DNA of 64,000 nt from CAWEHU01 sp963808965 (GTDB lineage: Bacteria; Pseudomonadota; Alphaproteobacteria; Acetobacterales; Acetobacteraceae). A program made the translations under genes and the position numbers. Shown in pieces: positions 28,101-37,125 of the stretch (its first letter is position 1; each line of letters starts with the position of its first letter). The DNA lies in the NCBI GenBank assembly GCA_963808965.1, contig CAWEHU010000011.1:1-64000 (forward strand), given 5' to 3'. The notes beneath the pieces were generated by a model. That model was not told the DNA's origin. It searched no databases and saw nothing but the letters and a program-made list of their open reading frames with translations.

Positions 28101-28639
28101 GGAGTCTCCAGACGGCGGGACAGATGGATGGTCAACTCGCCCGTGGATTGGTCGCGGACCGGGGCGCTTACGAACACCCCGCGATCAGCGTGATCGCGCA
28201 AGCGGCGGAATTGCTCGCCGTCCGACAAGTCCATGGCGGGAATGGGCCATTGCCTCGAGAAATTGACCATCAGGCCATCGGGGCCGACGACCATGATCGC
28301 ATCCGCCTGGGGCAGCCTGCCGACCAGCCGGACCAACAGATCGTGGGTCCCCTCGTCGCCCATGCGCTGCCTGAGCTGCTCCGGCGTGGCGATTCGCTCG
28401 GCCCTCGCGAGTTCGAGCACCTCGCGGAGCACGATATCGACGCCCTGGATCGAGCGGGCAGTCTGCTCGGTGAGAGCGGTCGCGAGCGCATCGAGATCCT
28501 GTTGCGCGTCCGAGACCCGATCCTCGTGCAACGTCCAGATGGCCAAACCGGCCGTGGATAGCGTGACGACGACCAGCAGCGCGCTGATCCAGATGAGAAG
28601 GCGATTGGATGGCGCGCTAAGGCCGGCACGGACTGGCAT
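25150..28639 (-). CDS. hybrid sensor histidine kinase (Cache-PAS-HisKA-HATPase-REC-REC-HPt), one frameshift
   Basis: About 1,162 residues. Order: membrane segment 1 (about 12-34), a periplasmic Cache-like sensor (about 35-285), membrane segment 2 (about 290-310), a coiled coil, PAS (about 370-490), HisKA with phospho-His in MSHEIRTPMNG near 515, and HATPase_c with GTGLGLAICREL. Then follow REC1 (Asp in MIDQMMPG), REC2 (Asp in LMDVQMPGMDG) and a C-terminal HPt (His in EAHAITGTAG). One extra base near 26464 splits the kinase from the receivers (GAGS | TFWFELPL). Correcting it gives a continuous protein. A receiver gene follows. Confidence 0.88.
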
Positions 28640-28825
28640 CGCGCCCTCACATCTTGTCGTACTGAGAAGATGGCGGGGGGCAGTTAACCCGATGTGAAGA
28701 TCGGCCGCCCTGGCGGGGGGAAAGGATCGGTGCCGATCTTTTCGCCGTCATGAGGCGCTTCATAGCCGCCCTTCCGAAAGGGAGCGTGGTTGGCCATCAT
28801 GCGGGGATCTGCGGGAGGAGCCCTT

Positions 28826-29793
28826 ATGAAGCCGCGAATTGTCGTCTCTGGCCTAATGCCGCCAGATGTGGTTGCCCGGGCGCGGGCCGAGTTCGATACG
28901 CTCGCGGTCGAGGGTTCCAAGGACATGACCTTGGAGGAGGCACTTCAGGCATTGGCCCGGCACCGTGCCGATGGGCTGTTGCTGACCTCCACGCTGAAGC
29001 TGGACGGGGCAGCGATTTTGCGCCTCCCGGCACACGTGAAAGTAGCCGCCACGAGCAGCGTCGGTTTCGACCACATCGACGTGCCTGCGGCAAAAGCTCG
29101 TGGCCTCATCGTCACGAACACGCCCGACGTGCTGACGGACGCGACGGCGGATCTTGCGTTCATGCTGATCCTGGCCGCCTGCCGCCGGGCGCACGAGTAC
29201 GACGAAGTGATGCGCGCAGGATGGCGGAGGCGGTTCGGGCAAGGCGACATGCTCGGCATCGAGGTAAGCGGCCGAACGCTCGGCATCCTCGGCATGGGGC
29301 GAATCGGGCGCGCAGTCGCCAGGCGCGCGCGCGGCTTTGGTATGGCCGTCGTGTACTCGAACCGGAGCCGGCTCTCCCCGATCTGGAGGAAGGCGCCGAG
29401 TTCTTCCCGGAGTTCCGCGACATGCTGCCGCGCTGCCAAGTTTTGAGCTTGCACGCGCCGGGCGGCACGGCGACGGACAGCATCATGAATCGCGAGACGT
29501 TTGCGCTGCTGCCGAGAGGAGCGGTGTTCGTCAACACCTCGCGCGGCGTACTGGTGGATGAGGACGCGCTCTACGATGCGTTGACCTCCGGCCATTTGTT
29601 CGCGGCCGGGTTGGACGTGTTTCGCAACGAGCCCGAATACGACCTTCGCTTCGCCGCCTTACCGAATGTGTTTCTGACCCCGCACATGGGCAGCGCGACC
29701 GTGGAGACTCGCAATGCGATGGGCTTCCGGGCGCTCGACAACATCGCCGCCGTGCTGTCCGGAAAGCCGCCGGTCGACCCGCTCTGGAGTTAG
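28826..29793 (+). CDS. D-2-hydroxyacid dehydrogenase (glyoxylate reductase-like), one frameshift
   Basis: About 322 residues. It begins MKPRIVVSGLMPPD at 28826, after GGGAGGAG. The cofactor motif is GILGMGRIGRAVARRA. A single missing base at about 29378 breaks SNRSRLSP | DLEEGAEFFPEF. Catalytic Arg (NTSRGVLVDE), Glu (RNEPEYD) and His (TPHMGSAT) are all present downstream. It precedes the Liv-type importer on the same strand, suggesting that its substrate or product may be what is imported. Confidence 0.85.
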
Positions 29794-29814
29794 GTGCTCC
29801 GAAAAGGCAGAGTG

Positions 29815-29841
29815 CCGATGCTTTGCACTGCAAAGCATCGG
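29815..29841 (+). promoter_or_regulatory. perfect 12-bp dyad before the binding-protein gene
   Basis: CCGATGCTTTGC-ACT-GCAAAGCATCGG, a perfect palindrome ending 18 bases before the substrate-binding-protein ATG. It may be an operator, or an mRNA hairpin that protects or attenuates the transcript between the dehydrogenase and the abundant binding protein. No T-run follows, so simple termination is unlikely. Confidence 0.5.
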
Positions 29842-29859
29842 CCGAGGGGGGAAACGGGC

Positions 29860-31098
29860 ATGAACAAGAGCAGGCGCGATTTTATCCGCAGCACCGGGCT
29901 GGCCGGCCTCGGCGCTGCCATCGCGAGCGGTCCATTATCCTCACGCGCCCGGGCGGCGGAGGCGATTCCGCTCGGCTGGGTAGGCCCGCTCTCGCCGCCG
30001 GGCAATTATTCGGGCGGCCAGGAGATGAAATGGGCCGTCCAGCTGAAGGCGGACGAGATCAATGGCGCGGGCGGGATCAATGGCCGCCCCGTCGAGGTGT
30101 TCTATGAGGACACCAAGGGTCAGCCCGCCGAAGGCAGTGCAGCCGCGGTGCGCCTTATCACGCAGAACCACGTCGCTGCCCTGTTCGGGGAATTCCACAG
30201 TTCGGTGGCGCTGGCCGAGATCGACGTCGCGCACAAATACGGCGTGCCTTGGATCGGCACCGATGTGTGGGCCGACCAGATCACCGCGCTTCAGTATCCG
30301 GAAGTGTTCCGTGTTTCTCCGGCGAATTCGCTGATCTACCTCAAGGTGGCGAACTGGATCGCGGATCGCGGCTTCAAGCACGTTGCGATCCTGGCGGAGA
30401 ACTCCGATTTCGGCCAGGGCGGCGCCAGCGTTGTCGCCGACATCTACAAGCAACGCGGCGTGGACCATAACGTGGTGACGGTCGAGCTGAATCAGCAGGA
30501 CTTCACGCCGGCGCTGCTGCGCGTGATGAACGCGAATCCGCGCCCGGATCTGCTGGAGATGATCGTGGCCGGACAGGCGCAGTATCAGATCGTGAAGCAG
30601 GCTTGCCAGCTCGGGTTCGCGCCCACCGCGAAGACGGCGATGGTCGGCTCCTCCGGCCTCCTGCAAAAGGAGGTTTGGGAGGTCGACGGTCCGTGCGCGA
30701 AGAACCTGCTGGTGGTGGATGTCGCCCTGCCGAAATCACATTGGAACGACCAGGCCCGCGCGTTCGTCGATAACTTCCAGAAGCGGTACGGACGAGCGCC
30801 GACTGGTGTCGCCATGGAGGCTTACGACACGCTCGGCGTGCTGGCCGCCGGCATCGAGAAGGCTGGCTCGACCGACGGCAAGGCCATCATCCAGGCATTG
30901 GAGAACGTCCACTATACCGGCGTCCACGGGACGTATTCCTTCTCCACCAAGAAAGATCCCGCCTGGGCCTATCATCAATTCATGGACGTGCCTTTCATGG
31001 TGATCCAGTACACCGAGATGAATCAGCCGCCCGAGTCCGCTGCGATTCTGTTCCCGAAGGAATGGGCCACCACGGAAAAGATCCAGCCGGAGAAATAG
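29860..31098 (+). CDS. ABC transporter substrate-binding protein (branched-chain amino acid / amide type), Tat-exported
   Basis: 412-residue periplasmic binding protein of the Leu/Ile/Val and urea/amide class (type I fold). The N-terminus MNKSRRDFIRSTGLAGLG is a twin-arginine signal, cleaved after ARAAEA. Family features include GNYSGGQEMKWAVQLKADEIN, IGTDVWADQ and NSDFGQGG. The start at 29860 is chosen because it begins the Tat signal. It is the first of five genes of a complete importer. The ligand is unknown. Confidence 0.93.
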   Translation: MNKSRRDFIRSTGLAGLGAAIASGPLSSRARAAEAIPLGWVGPLSPPGNYSGGQEMKWAVQLKADEINGAGGINGRPVEVFYEDTKGQPAEGSAAAVRLITQNHVAALFGEFHSSVALAEIDVAHKYGVPWIGTDVWADQITALQYPEVFRVSPANSLIYLKVANWIADRGFKHVAILAENSDFGQGGASVVADIYKQRGVDHNVVTVELNQQDFTPALLRVMNANPRPDLLEMIVAGQAQYQIVKQACQLGFAPTAKTAMVGSSGLLQKEVWEVDGPCAKNLLVVDVALPKSHWNDQARAFVDNFQKRYGRAPTGVAMEAYDTLGVLAAGIEKAGSTDGKAIIQALENVHYTGVHGTYSFSTKKDPAWAYHQFMDVPFMVIQYTEMNQPPESAAILFPKEWATTEKIQPEK

Positions 31099-31126
31099 TC
31101 GCACGCTCCGAGCCAAGGCTCAGCGC

Positions 31127-32026
31127 ATGGACTATTTCATTCTGCTCACCATCAACGGCCTGGTGATCGGCCTGATTTACGCCTTGATGGCGGCCGGGCT
31201 GACCTTGATCTTCTCCGTGCTCAAGGTCGTCAATTTCGGCCACGGCACGTTATACATGCTGGGCGGCTACGCTTCTTACTACGCCATCACTTATCTCGGC
31301 GTGCCGCCGCCCGTTGGCGTGCTGCTGGCGATGGCGGCGCTGTTCGCGTTCGGCGTGGCCTTCGAGCGCCTGGTGCTGCACCCGATGTACACGGACAAGG
31401 TGGAGCGCAAGGACGAATATGCCATCATCGTGACATTCGGCCTCACCGTCCTACTACTCAATCTCGGCATCGTCGTGTTCGGCCCATTCAGTAGGTCGCC
31501 TCCGCCGTTCTGGCCGGGCGCGCTCATCGTCGGGCCGCTGATCATCACGTACGACCGCTTGATCGCCGCCATCGGGGCGGTGCTGCTGCTTTCGGGGCTC
31601 ACCTGGTTCCTGGCGCGCACATCATTGGGTCAGGCGCTCGACGCGGTGAGCCAGAGCCGGGAATCGGCCGCCGTGATCGGCATCAATCCGCGCCGCATGT
31701 ACACGGTCGCGTTCGGTTTGGGATCGGCGCTCGCGGCGGGCGCCGGCGCGCTGATCGCGCCGATTTTCGCGCTTTCGCCCAATATGGGCGAACTGCCGGC
31801 CGTGCAGGCCTTCATCATCATCGTGCTCGGCGGCATGGGTTCGGTGGGCGGCAGCATCGCGGGCGGCGTCCTGTTGGGCGTGGTCGAGGGGCTCGGCGTG
31901 GGCTTCTTCCCCGATCCCAACCGGGCGCTCGCCTACACCGAGGCGTTCGGCGCCTTGTTGCTCGTGTTCACGCTTCTGGTCAGGCCAACGGGCTTGTTCG
32001 GTCGCCCGCACGCGCGCCTGGAATAG
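31127..32026 (+). CDS. branched-chain amino acid-type ABC permease (LivH family)
   Basis: 299-residue inner-membrane permease with about eight hydrophobic segments. It begins with NGLVIGLIYALMAAGLTLIF and contains the LivH signatures VVNFGHGTLYMLGGY and the C-terminal GGMGSVGGSIAGG cytoplasmic coupling loop. The start is ATG at 31127, 28 bases after the binding-protein gene. It pairs with the LivM-type permease 3 bases downstream. Confidence 0.92.
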   Translation: MDYFILLTINGLVIGLIYALMAAGLTLIFSVLKVVNFGHGTLYMLGGYASYYAITYLGVPPPVGVLLAMAALFAFGVAFERLVLHPMYTDKVERKDEYAIIVTFGLTVLLLNLGIVVFGPFSRSPPPFWPGALIVGPLIITYDRLIAAIGAVLLLSGLTWFLARTSLGQALDAVSQSRESAAVIGINPRRMYTVAFGLGSALAAGAGALIAPIFALSPNMGELPAVQAFIIIVLGGMGSVGGSIAGGVLLGVVEGLGVGFFPDPNRALAYTEAFGALLLVFTLLVRPTGLFGRPHARLE

Positions 32027-32029
32027 TGC

Positions 32030-33012
32030 ATGGCCTCGCGCCTCACCTGGTCGCATATCGTGCAAGCGGTCTTGCTGATCGCGGCGATTGCGCTGCCGGG
32101 CTGGGCCGGCCCCTATTGGACCCATGTCGGCGCGATCGCGTGGTATTACGCGCTGCTCGCGTCGAGCTGGGCGCTGCTCGCTGGTTACGCGGGGCAGTTC
32201 TCCTTCGCGCATGTCGCGTTCGCGGCGCTGGGCGGCTACGCCTCCGCGCTGCTCGTGCTGGGCCTCGGCTTTCCGCTGGTGCTGGGCATCGTATCGGGCG
32301 TGCTGCTGGCGATCGTCGCGGGCGCACTGATCGGCTCGCTCGTGCTGCGCCTCAGCGGCCCCTATCTGGCCCTGTTCACCTTGGCGATCTCGGAAATTTT
32401 CCGCCTGATCCTGGTCGCCGAGCAGCAGCTTACGCGCGGGAGTCTCGGCTTGCAGGTGCCGGGCCTGTTCACCGGCAAGTCCGACCGACCGTACTACTAT
32501 CTGGGCCTTGGCCTCGTCGTGTTGGCGCTGGTGCTGATGGCCGGGCTGCTGCACACCCGCGTCGGCCTGTTCCTGCGCGCGATCCGCGAGGACGAAGGCG
32601 CGGCGCGTGCCGCGGCGTCAACACCACGCTGTACAAGATCCTCGTCTTCGTGGTGAGCAGCGGAATGGCGGGACTCGCCGGAGCCTATTACGGGCACTTC
32701 ATCGGCATCCTGACGCCGAGCATCGTGATCCTGCCGGAGATGGGTCTCGTTATCGCGATGGCCGTCATCGGCGGCATCGAGAGCCTGCCCGGCGCGGTGG
32801 TGGGCGCGGTCCTCGTCTACGTGCTCTCGGAGCTGATGCGCGACTACGGCCAGTGGCGCTTCGTGCTGCTCGGCCTCGCATTGATCCTGGTGCAGCGATT
32901 CGCCCAGAACGGGCTGTTCGCGCCGCTCGAATCCCCGCTCCGCTGGCGACGGGCGCGGCCGTCTCCGATCCACCCGGACACGGCGATGGAGGCCAAGCGT
33001 GGCCAGCGCTGA
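32030..33012 (+). CDS. branched-chain amino acid-type ABC permease (LivM family), one frameshift
   Basis: About 327-residue permease. The first part carries LAGYAGQFSFAHVAFAALGGY and ALFTLAISEIFRLI. A missing base at about 32617 interrupts REDEGAARAA | GVNTTLYKILVF, and the second part ends in the LivM-type AVIGGIESLPGAVVGA loop. The 3' end overlaps the ATPase gene by 14 bases. The conserved halves suggest an error rather than an ancient lesion. Confidence 0.85.
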
Positions 33013-33979
33013 CTTCTTCGCGGCCGAGGGCCTGTGCAAGCATTTCGGCGGCATCAGCGCGGTCGAGGATTTTTCGGTCTCGCTCGCACGCGGCGAACTC
33101 GTCGGCCTGATCGGTCCGAACGGTTCCGGCAAGACCACCACGATCAACATGGTGGCGGGCGCACTGAAGCCCGACCGGGGCTCGATCCGGCTTCGCGGCG
33201 TCGCCATGACCGGTTCTCCGGCGCATGTCTTCGCCCGAAGCGGCGTCGCGCGCACGTTCCAGGTGCCGCGCCTGTTCCGGCGCATGACGACGATGGAGAA
33301 CTTGATCGTGCCGGCGCTCACCGATCCGGCCACCCGTCGCCGCGATGCCGAGCGGCGCGCGAGCGAGGTGCTGCGTTTTCTGAACCTCGAGCACCTCACT
33401 CGCTCGCTGGCCCGCGCGCTGTCCGGGGGTCAGCAGAAGCTGCTCGAGCTGGGCCGCGCGCTGATGCTGCGTCCGGCGTTGCTGCTGCTCGATGAGCCCT
33501 TCGCCGGCGTGCATCCGCAGCTGCTCGCCCAGATCATGGAGCATATCCGCAGCCTGAGCGCCGACGGCTACACGATCATCGTCGTCGATCACAACATCGA
33601 CGCCATTCGCTCGCTGGTCCGGCGCACGGTGGTAATGGCGCAGGGACGCAAGATCGCCGACGGCCCGTCCGAGAACGTGCTGCGCGAACCGGCCGTCATC
33701 CGCGCGCTACACCGGCGCACGCGAGGCGCGCTGAACACCGATGAGCCAGGACGTTCCAGTTGGTTTCGAGGCTCCCCCGCTGCTCGCCGCGGAGCAACTG
33801 GTGGCCGGGTACACGCGGGACATCGACATTCTGCGCGACCTCTCGGTGCGCGCGTGGCCGGGACGCATTTCCTGTGTGGTCGGGACCGAACGGCACCGGC
33901 AAATCGACCCTGCTCAAGGCACTGTTCGGCTTCCTGCGGCCCAGCCATGGCCAGGTTTTGCTGGCCGGCCGCGACGTGA
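32999..33979 (+). CDS. ABC transporter ATP-binding protein (LivG family)
   Basis: ATPase of the Liv-type importer. Walker A is GPNGSGKTT, the signature is LSGGQQKLLELGRAL, Walker B is LLLLDEPFAGVH and the switch His is in VVDHNIDAI. The family-like part ends near residue 248 (about 33742), where the next ATPase gene begins with ATGA. The written frame instead stays open to 33979 through nonsense sequence. An indel near the 3' end is suspected; the expected TGA lies one frame away at 33742-33744. Confidence 0.85.
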   Translation: MASADFFAAEGLCKHFGGISAVEDFSVSLARGELVGLIGPNGSGKTTTINMVAGALKPDRGSIRLRGVAMTGSPAHVFARSGVARTFQVPRLFRRMTTMENLIVPALTDPATRRRDAERRASEVLRFLNLEHLTRSLARALSGGQQKLLELGRALMLRPALLLLDEPFAGVHPQLLAQIMEHIRSLSADGYTIIVVDHNIDAIRSLVRRTVVMAQGRKIADGPSENVLREPAVIRALHRRTRGALNTDEPGRSSWFRGSPAARRGATGGRVHAGHRHSARPLGARVAGTHFLCGRDRTAPANRPCSRHCSASCGPAMARFCWPAAT

Positions 33980-34506
33980 CCGGCACGCCGCCATACCGCA
34001 TGCTCGAACCTGGGCGTCGCCTATCCTGCCGCAGCGGCCGAGCCTGTTTCCGTATCTCTCGGTCGAATCGAATTTGCGGCTCGGCATGTGGCACGCGCGA
34101 CCCGCGAAGGCGCTGGTGCGCGAGAAGCTCGATCTCGCATACCAGCGGTTTCCCATGCTGCGCGAGAAGCGCCGCCAGCCAGCCGGCCAGCTCTCCGGCG
34201 GGCAACAGCGCCAGGTCGAGATCGCGCGCAGCCTGATGACCGATCCGTCCGTCTATCTGATCGACGAGCCGACGGCCGGCGTCGATCCGCGCACCAGCGC
34301 CGATATCTACGCGACTGATCGAAGGCTTGGCGCGGGAGATGAACAAGGCGGTGCTGTTGGTGGACCAGGACATCAAGAGCGCGCTCGGCATCACGGACTA
34401 CGTCTACGTGGTCAAGACGGGCGCCGTCTTCTCGCACGGGCCGCGAGAGGCGTTCGGCAGCGACACCGATGCACTCGTGGCACGCTGGCTTTACGCGAGC
34501 GGTTGA
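33741..34506 (+). pseudogene. ABC transporter ATP-binding protein (LivF family), four single-base insertions
   Basis: Second ATPase of the importer, about 253 residues after repair. It starts MSQDVPVGFEAPPLLAAEQLVAGY. Extra bases near 33885 (before PNGTGKSTLLKALFGF, Walker A), 33997 and 34015 (around LGVAYLPQRPSLFPYLSVESN) and 34312 (before LIEGLAREMNKAVLLVDQD) break it. Signature LSGGQQRQVEIARSL and Walker B VYLIDEPTAGVDP survive. All functional motifs are present, so either four read errors or very recent decay explains this. Confidence 0.8.
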
Positions 34507-34516
34507 GCGCGCAGCC

Positions 34517-35422
34517 TCAAAGATCGAGCCAACCCCGCGTGACCGGAACGCAGCTTCCGGCGATGCTTGCGCTGATCTCCCCTTCGGCGGTCTTGCGTGC
34601 GGTCGCGAGCAGCCGGCTGGGACGGCCCATCTCCACGCCTTGAGAGATATCGAAAGCCAGTTCCACGTCCTCCCCAGGGGCGAACGAGGTCAGTAACGCT
34701 GCGAGCGCCGCGTTGGCGCTGCCCGTGGCTGGATCCTCCGGCACGCCGATCAGCGGCGCGAACATGCGCGTGCTGATCCGGGTCACGTCCGATTCGTCAC
34801 GCACGTAAAGATGCAGCGCGGCATGGGCCGCCAGATCCGGAAACTGCGCGACCAACTCCCGGAAGGCCGCGAATTGCGGCGCGGCGCGGCTAAGCGCCTC
34901 CGCGCTCGCCAGTTCCGCGATGATGGAGGCGATGCCGACCCCGGCGACGACGGGCTTGTGCGTGTCCTGCCAGATGTCGGCCGTTTCGAGCCCGGCGCAA
35001 GCAGCCACCAACTCGGCCGGGATATCGTCGCCGATCGAAAGCGTCTGGGGCGCGGTCAGCATCGCGCCTGTGGGCTGTCCCTCGGCTCCGCGATCAGGGC
35101 GCAGGCGGACCAGACCGGCGAGCTCCTCGAAGATTAGCTCGTCCGCCTCATTGCCCCGGCAGGCCAGCACGTAACCGGTGCCGATATTCGGATGTCCGGC
35201 AAACGGAATCTCGCCCGCCGGCGTGAAGATGCGGACCCGCGCGGTGTGCGCAGGATTTTGCGGCGCAAGCACGAACGTCGTTTCGGAAAGATTGAACTCG
35301 CGCGCGATGTCGCGCATGTCGGCGTCGCCCAGCCCGTCGGCTTGCGGAAACACAGCGAGCGGATTGCCGCCGAAGCGCCGCTCGGTGAAGACGTCGACTG
35401 TCACGAACTCGTATGCCGGCAT
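34517..35422 (-). CDS. PhzF family isomerase/epimerase
   Basis: 301-residue PhzF-fold protein, related to phenazine-biosynthesis isomerase and diaminopimelate epimerase. It begins MPAYEFVTVDVFTERRFGGNPLAV with the catalytic Glu region FNLSETTFV, IPFAGHPNIGTGYVL, and the C-terminal EDPATGSANAALAA loop. The ATG at 35422 has GGAGGT upstream; an earlier in-frame start lacks family residues. It is convergent with the importer. No phenazine genes are present, so the substrate is unknown. Confidence 0.92.
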   Translation of the reverse strand: MPAYEFVTVDVFTERRFGGNPLAVFPQADGLGDADMRDIAREFNLSETTFVLAPQNPAHTARVRIFTPAGEIPFAGHPNIGTGYVLACRGNEADELIFEELAGLVRLRPDRGAEGQPTGAMLTAPQTLSIGDDIPAELVAACAGLETADIWQDTHKPVVAGVGIASIIAELASAEALSRAAPQFAAFRELVAQFPDLAAHAALHLYVRDESDVTRISTRMFAPLIGVPEDPATGSANAALAALLTSFAPGEDVELAFDISQGVEMGRPSRLLATARKTAEGEISASIAGSCVPVTRGWLDL

Positions 35423-35543
35423 CGCGCACCTCCGCCTCGATGCATGCATTGGGCACAGCCCAAGTCAATGGTGAAGACGGAGAGGCGGAAGTTCGATTAT
35501 TCTAGTCGGGCGACCAGCGAACTCGATTGCGGGAGGGAAAGCC

Positions 35544-35942
35544 ATGCCAAGGGACGGCGATGGAGGAGGACGCAGGCCCTCGCGCAATGTTCTGGGCGGT
35601 CCGCTCGCGAGCTGCTCGGTACGGCCCGTGACCGGATTCTTTCGCAACGGGTGCTGCGACACGGCCCCTCAGGATCTCGGAAGCCACACCGTCTGCGCGG
35701 TGATGACCGCCGAGTTCCTCGCCTTCAGCCGCGCCCGCGGCAACGATCTCTCGACCCCACGGCCCGAATTCGGCTTCCCTGGATTGAAGCCGGGCGACCG
35801 CTGGTGCTTATGCGCCCCGCGCTGGCAGGAGGCGTTCCAAGCCGGGCACGCGCCCCGGGTCGTGCTCCAGGCCACCGAACAGGGCGCGCTGGATTATTGC
35901 GAGCTCGAAGCCCTCAAGCGGCACGCGATCGACCTGACCTGA
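35544..35942 (+). CDS. DUF2237 family protein
   Basis: 132-residue DUF2237 protein. Recognisable family blocks are NVLGGPLASCSVRPVTGF, RNGCCDTAPQDLGSHTVC, EFLAFSRARGNDLSTP and PGDRWCLCAPRW. Several conserved cysteines suggest metal binding. Function is unknown. ATG at 35544 follows GGGAGGG. The last 29 bases overlap a small gene on the other strand. Confidence 0.9.
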   Translation: MPRDGDGGGRRPSRNVLGGPLASCSVRPVTGFFRNGCCDTAPQDLGSHTVCAVMTAEFLAFSRARGNDLSTPRPEFGFPGLKPGDRWCLCAPRWQEAFQAGHAPRVVLQATEQGALDYCELEALKRHAIDLT

Positions 35943-36072
35943 GCTGCGGGCGGGCTCGGACGCGGCTTGGCGCGTTCAAATGGTGGGTCAGGTTGCGCCG
36001 GACCCATAGCAGGACGAAGAACAACACCCCGACTTCCGCGCAGAAATACGCGTTCCAAAACCACGCAAACAT
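35914..36072 (-). CDS. small single-pass membrane protein, 52 residues
   Basis: A short open frame beginning at the ATG at 36072 with GGAGAGG about 5 bases upstream. The product starts MFAWFWNAYF and has a hydrophobic segment VGVLFFVLLWV, followed by a strongly basic tail (RRNLTHHLNAP...). Positive charges after one membrane segment fit an N-out/C-in anchor. It overlaps the 3' end of the DUF2237 gene antisense. The function is unknown; the good ribosome site and composition are the only support. Confidence 0.45.
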   Translation of the reverse strand: MFAWFWNAYFCAEVGVLFFVLLWVRRNLTHHLNAPSRVRARPQLRSGRSRAA

Positions 36073-36262
36073 TGCCCCTCTCCGCCCCTGGACCTACTCG
36101 GCCTCCAGCTAAGTCAGCACAACCGCAGTAACAGGCTCACAACAACCCCACAACCATAGCGTTTAACGATCCACATTGCGGGTCAAGGCGAATCGACTTG
36201 CGGCGGTGAGTTGTCGAGCCTGATTGCTTTCAAATGCCCGTGAAAGTGTGTCCCGAGAGGTC

Positions 36263-37080
36263 CTAAGGCTGCTTTTCCTCCCCTCCTCCCTCGATGGCAT
36301 TCCGTAGGAACGAGGTCCGGGCGGCCGCGCCGGCCGACAGATAGAGGTGGTCCGAGCCGGCGAGAATGAGCCGCGCACCCATGCCGAGGTAGCGAGCCGC
36401 GTTCTCCCGGTCGTATACGCCGCCCATCCCGAGAAACTTGCCATGCTTGCGCGCAGGCAGCGCCGACGCGCCGGTAAGCCTCCTGCACCCGGGCGTGCGC
36501 CATCTGCCCGGAGATGCCCATCTCGGCGGTAAGGTCCGAAGTGCCGATCAACAGCGCGTCGATCCCTTCCACCTCGGCGATGCTTTCGGCGTTCTCGACC
36601 GCCTCCGGGCTCTCGATCATCGCGGCGATCAGGATTTCGTCATTGGCGATCGCTTGCGCCTCGGCGCTCCCGGGCGGCTGGAATCCGAAGATGGCGGGCG
36701 GCCCGCCCCAGCTTCTGTGACCGCGCGGCGGATAGTGGAACGCCTGCGCCACGTCCCTCGCCTGTTCCGCGGTGTTCACGTGCGGGACCACGATCCCGAG
36801 CGCGCCATTGTCCAGCGCGCGCGTACCTTCATCCAGCGCGCCGGCGCAGATCCGCACCAGTCGGGGTGATCCCGAGCGGCAGCGCCGCGATGCAGAGCTG
36901 GGTCGTCTCCTGCATCGAGAACGCGCCGTGCTCCGTGTCGATGAAGAGCCAGTCATGCCCCGTGGCGGCGGCCAGCATGGGCGTCGCGACCGTGCGAAGA
37001 TGATGCACGCCAAACCCGAGCGCGATCCCGCCCTCCCGCAACTTTCGTTTCGTCGTGTTCTGCACGAAACTCATCGCCAC
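36263..37080 (-). CDS. HpcH/HpaI aldolase family protein, two frameshifts
   Basis: About 271-residue class II pyruvate-type aldolase that cleaves or forms 2-keto-3-hydroxy acids. It begins MAMSFVQNTTKRKLREGG; FIDTEHGAFS and GIVVPHVNTAEQA are family metal/substrate regions, and IESPEAVENAESIAEVEGIDALLIG follows. Extra bases near 36866 (before LVRICAG) and 36452 (before RKHGKFLGMGG) break the frame. The protein then ends at the stop at 36263. The gene lies just after the ligase gene on the same strand, without obvious functional connection. Confidence 0.82.
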
Positions 37081-37125
37081 CCTCCTGTTGCTCGACGCGC
37101 AGGGCAGCAGCGGAACGCGGCGCGG

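Noticed and set aside
26561..28561. 666-codon plus-strand frame opposite the hybrid kinase
   Set aside because: The kinase on the other strand explains the sequence; the antisense product is Arg/His-rich noise.
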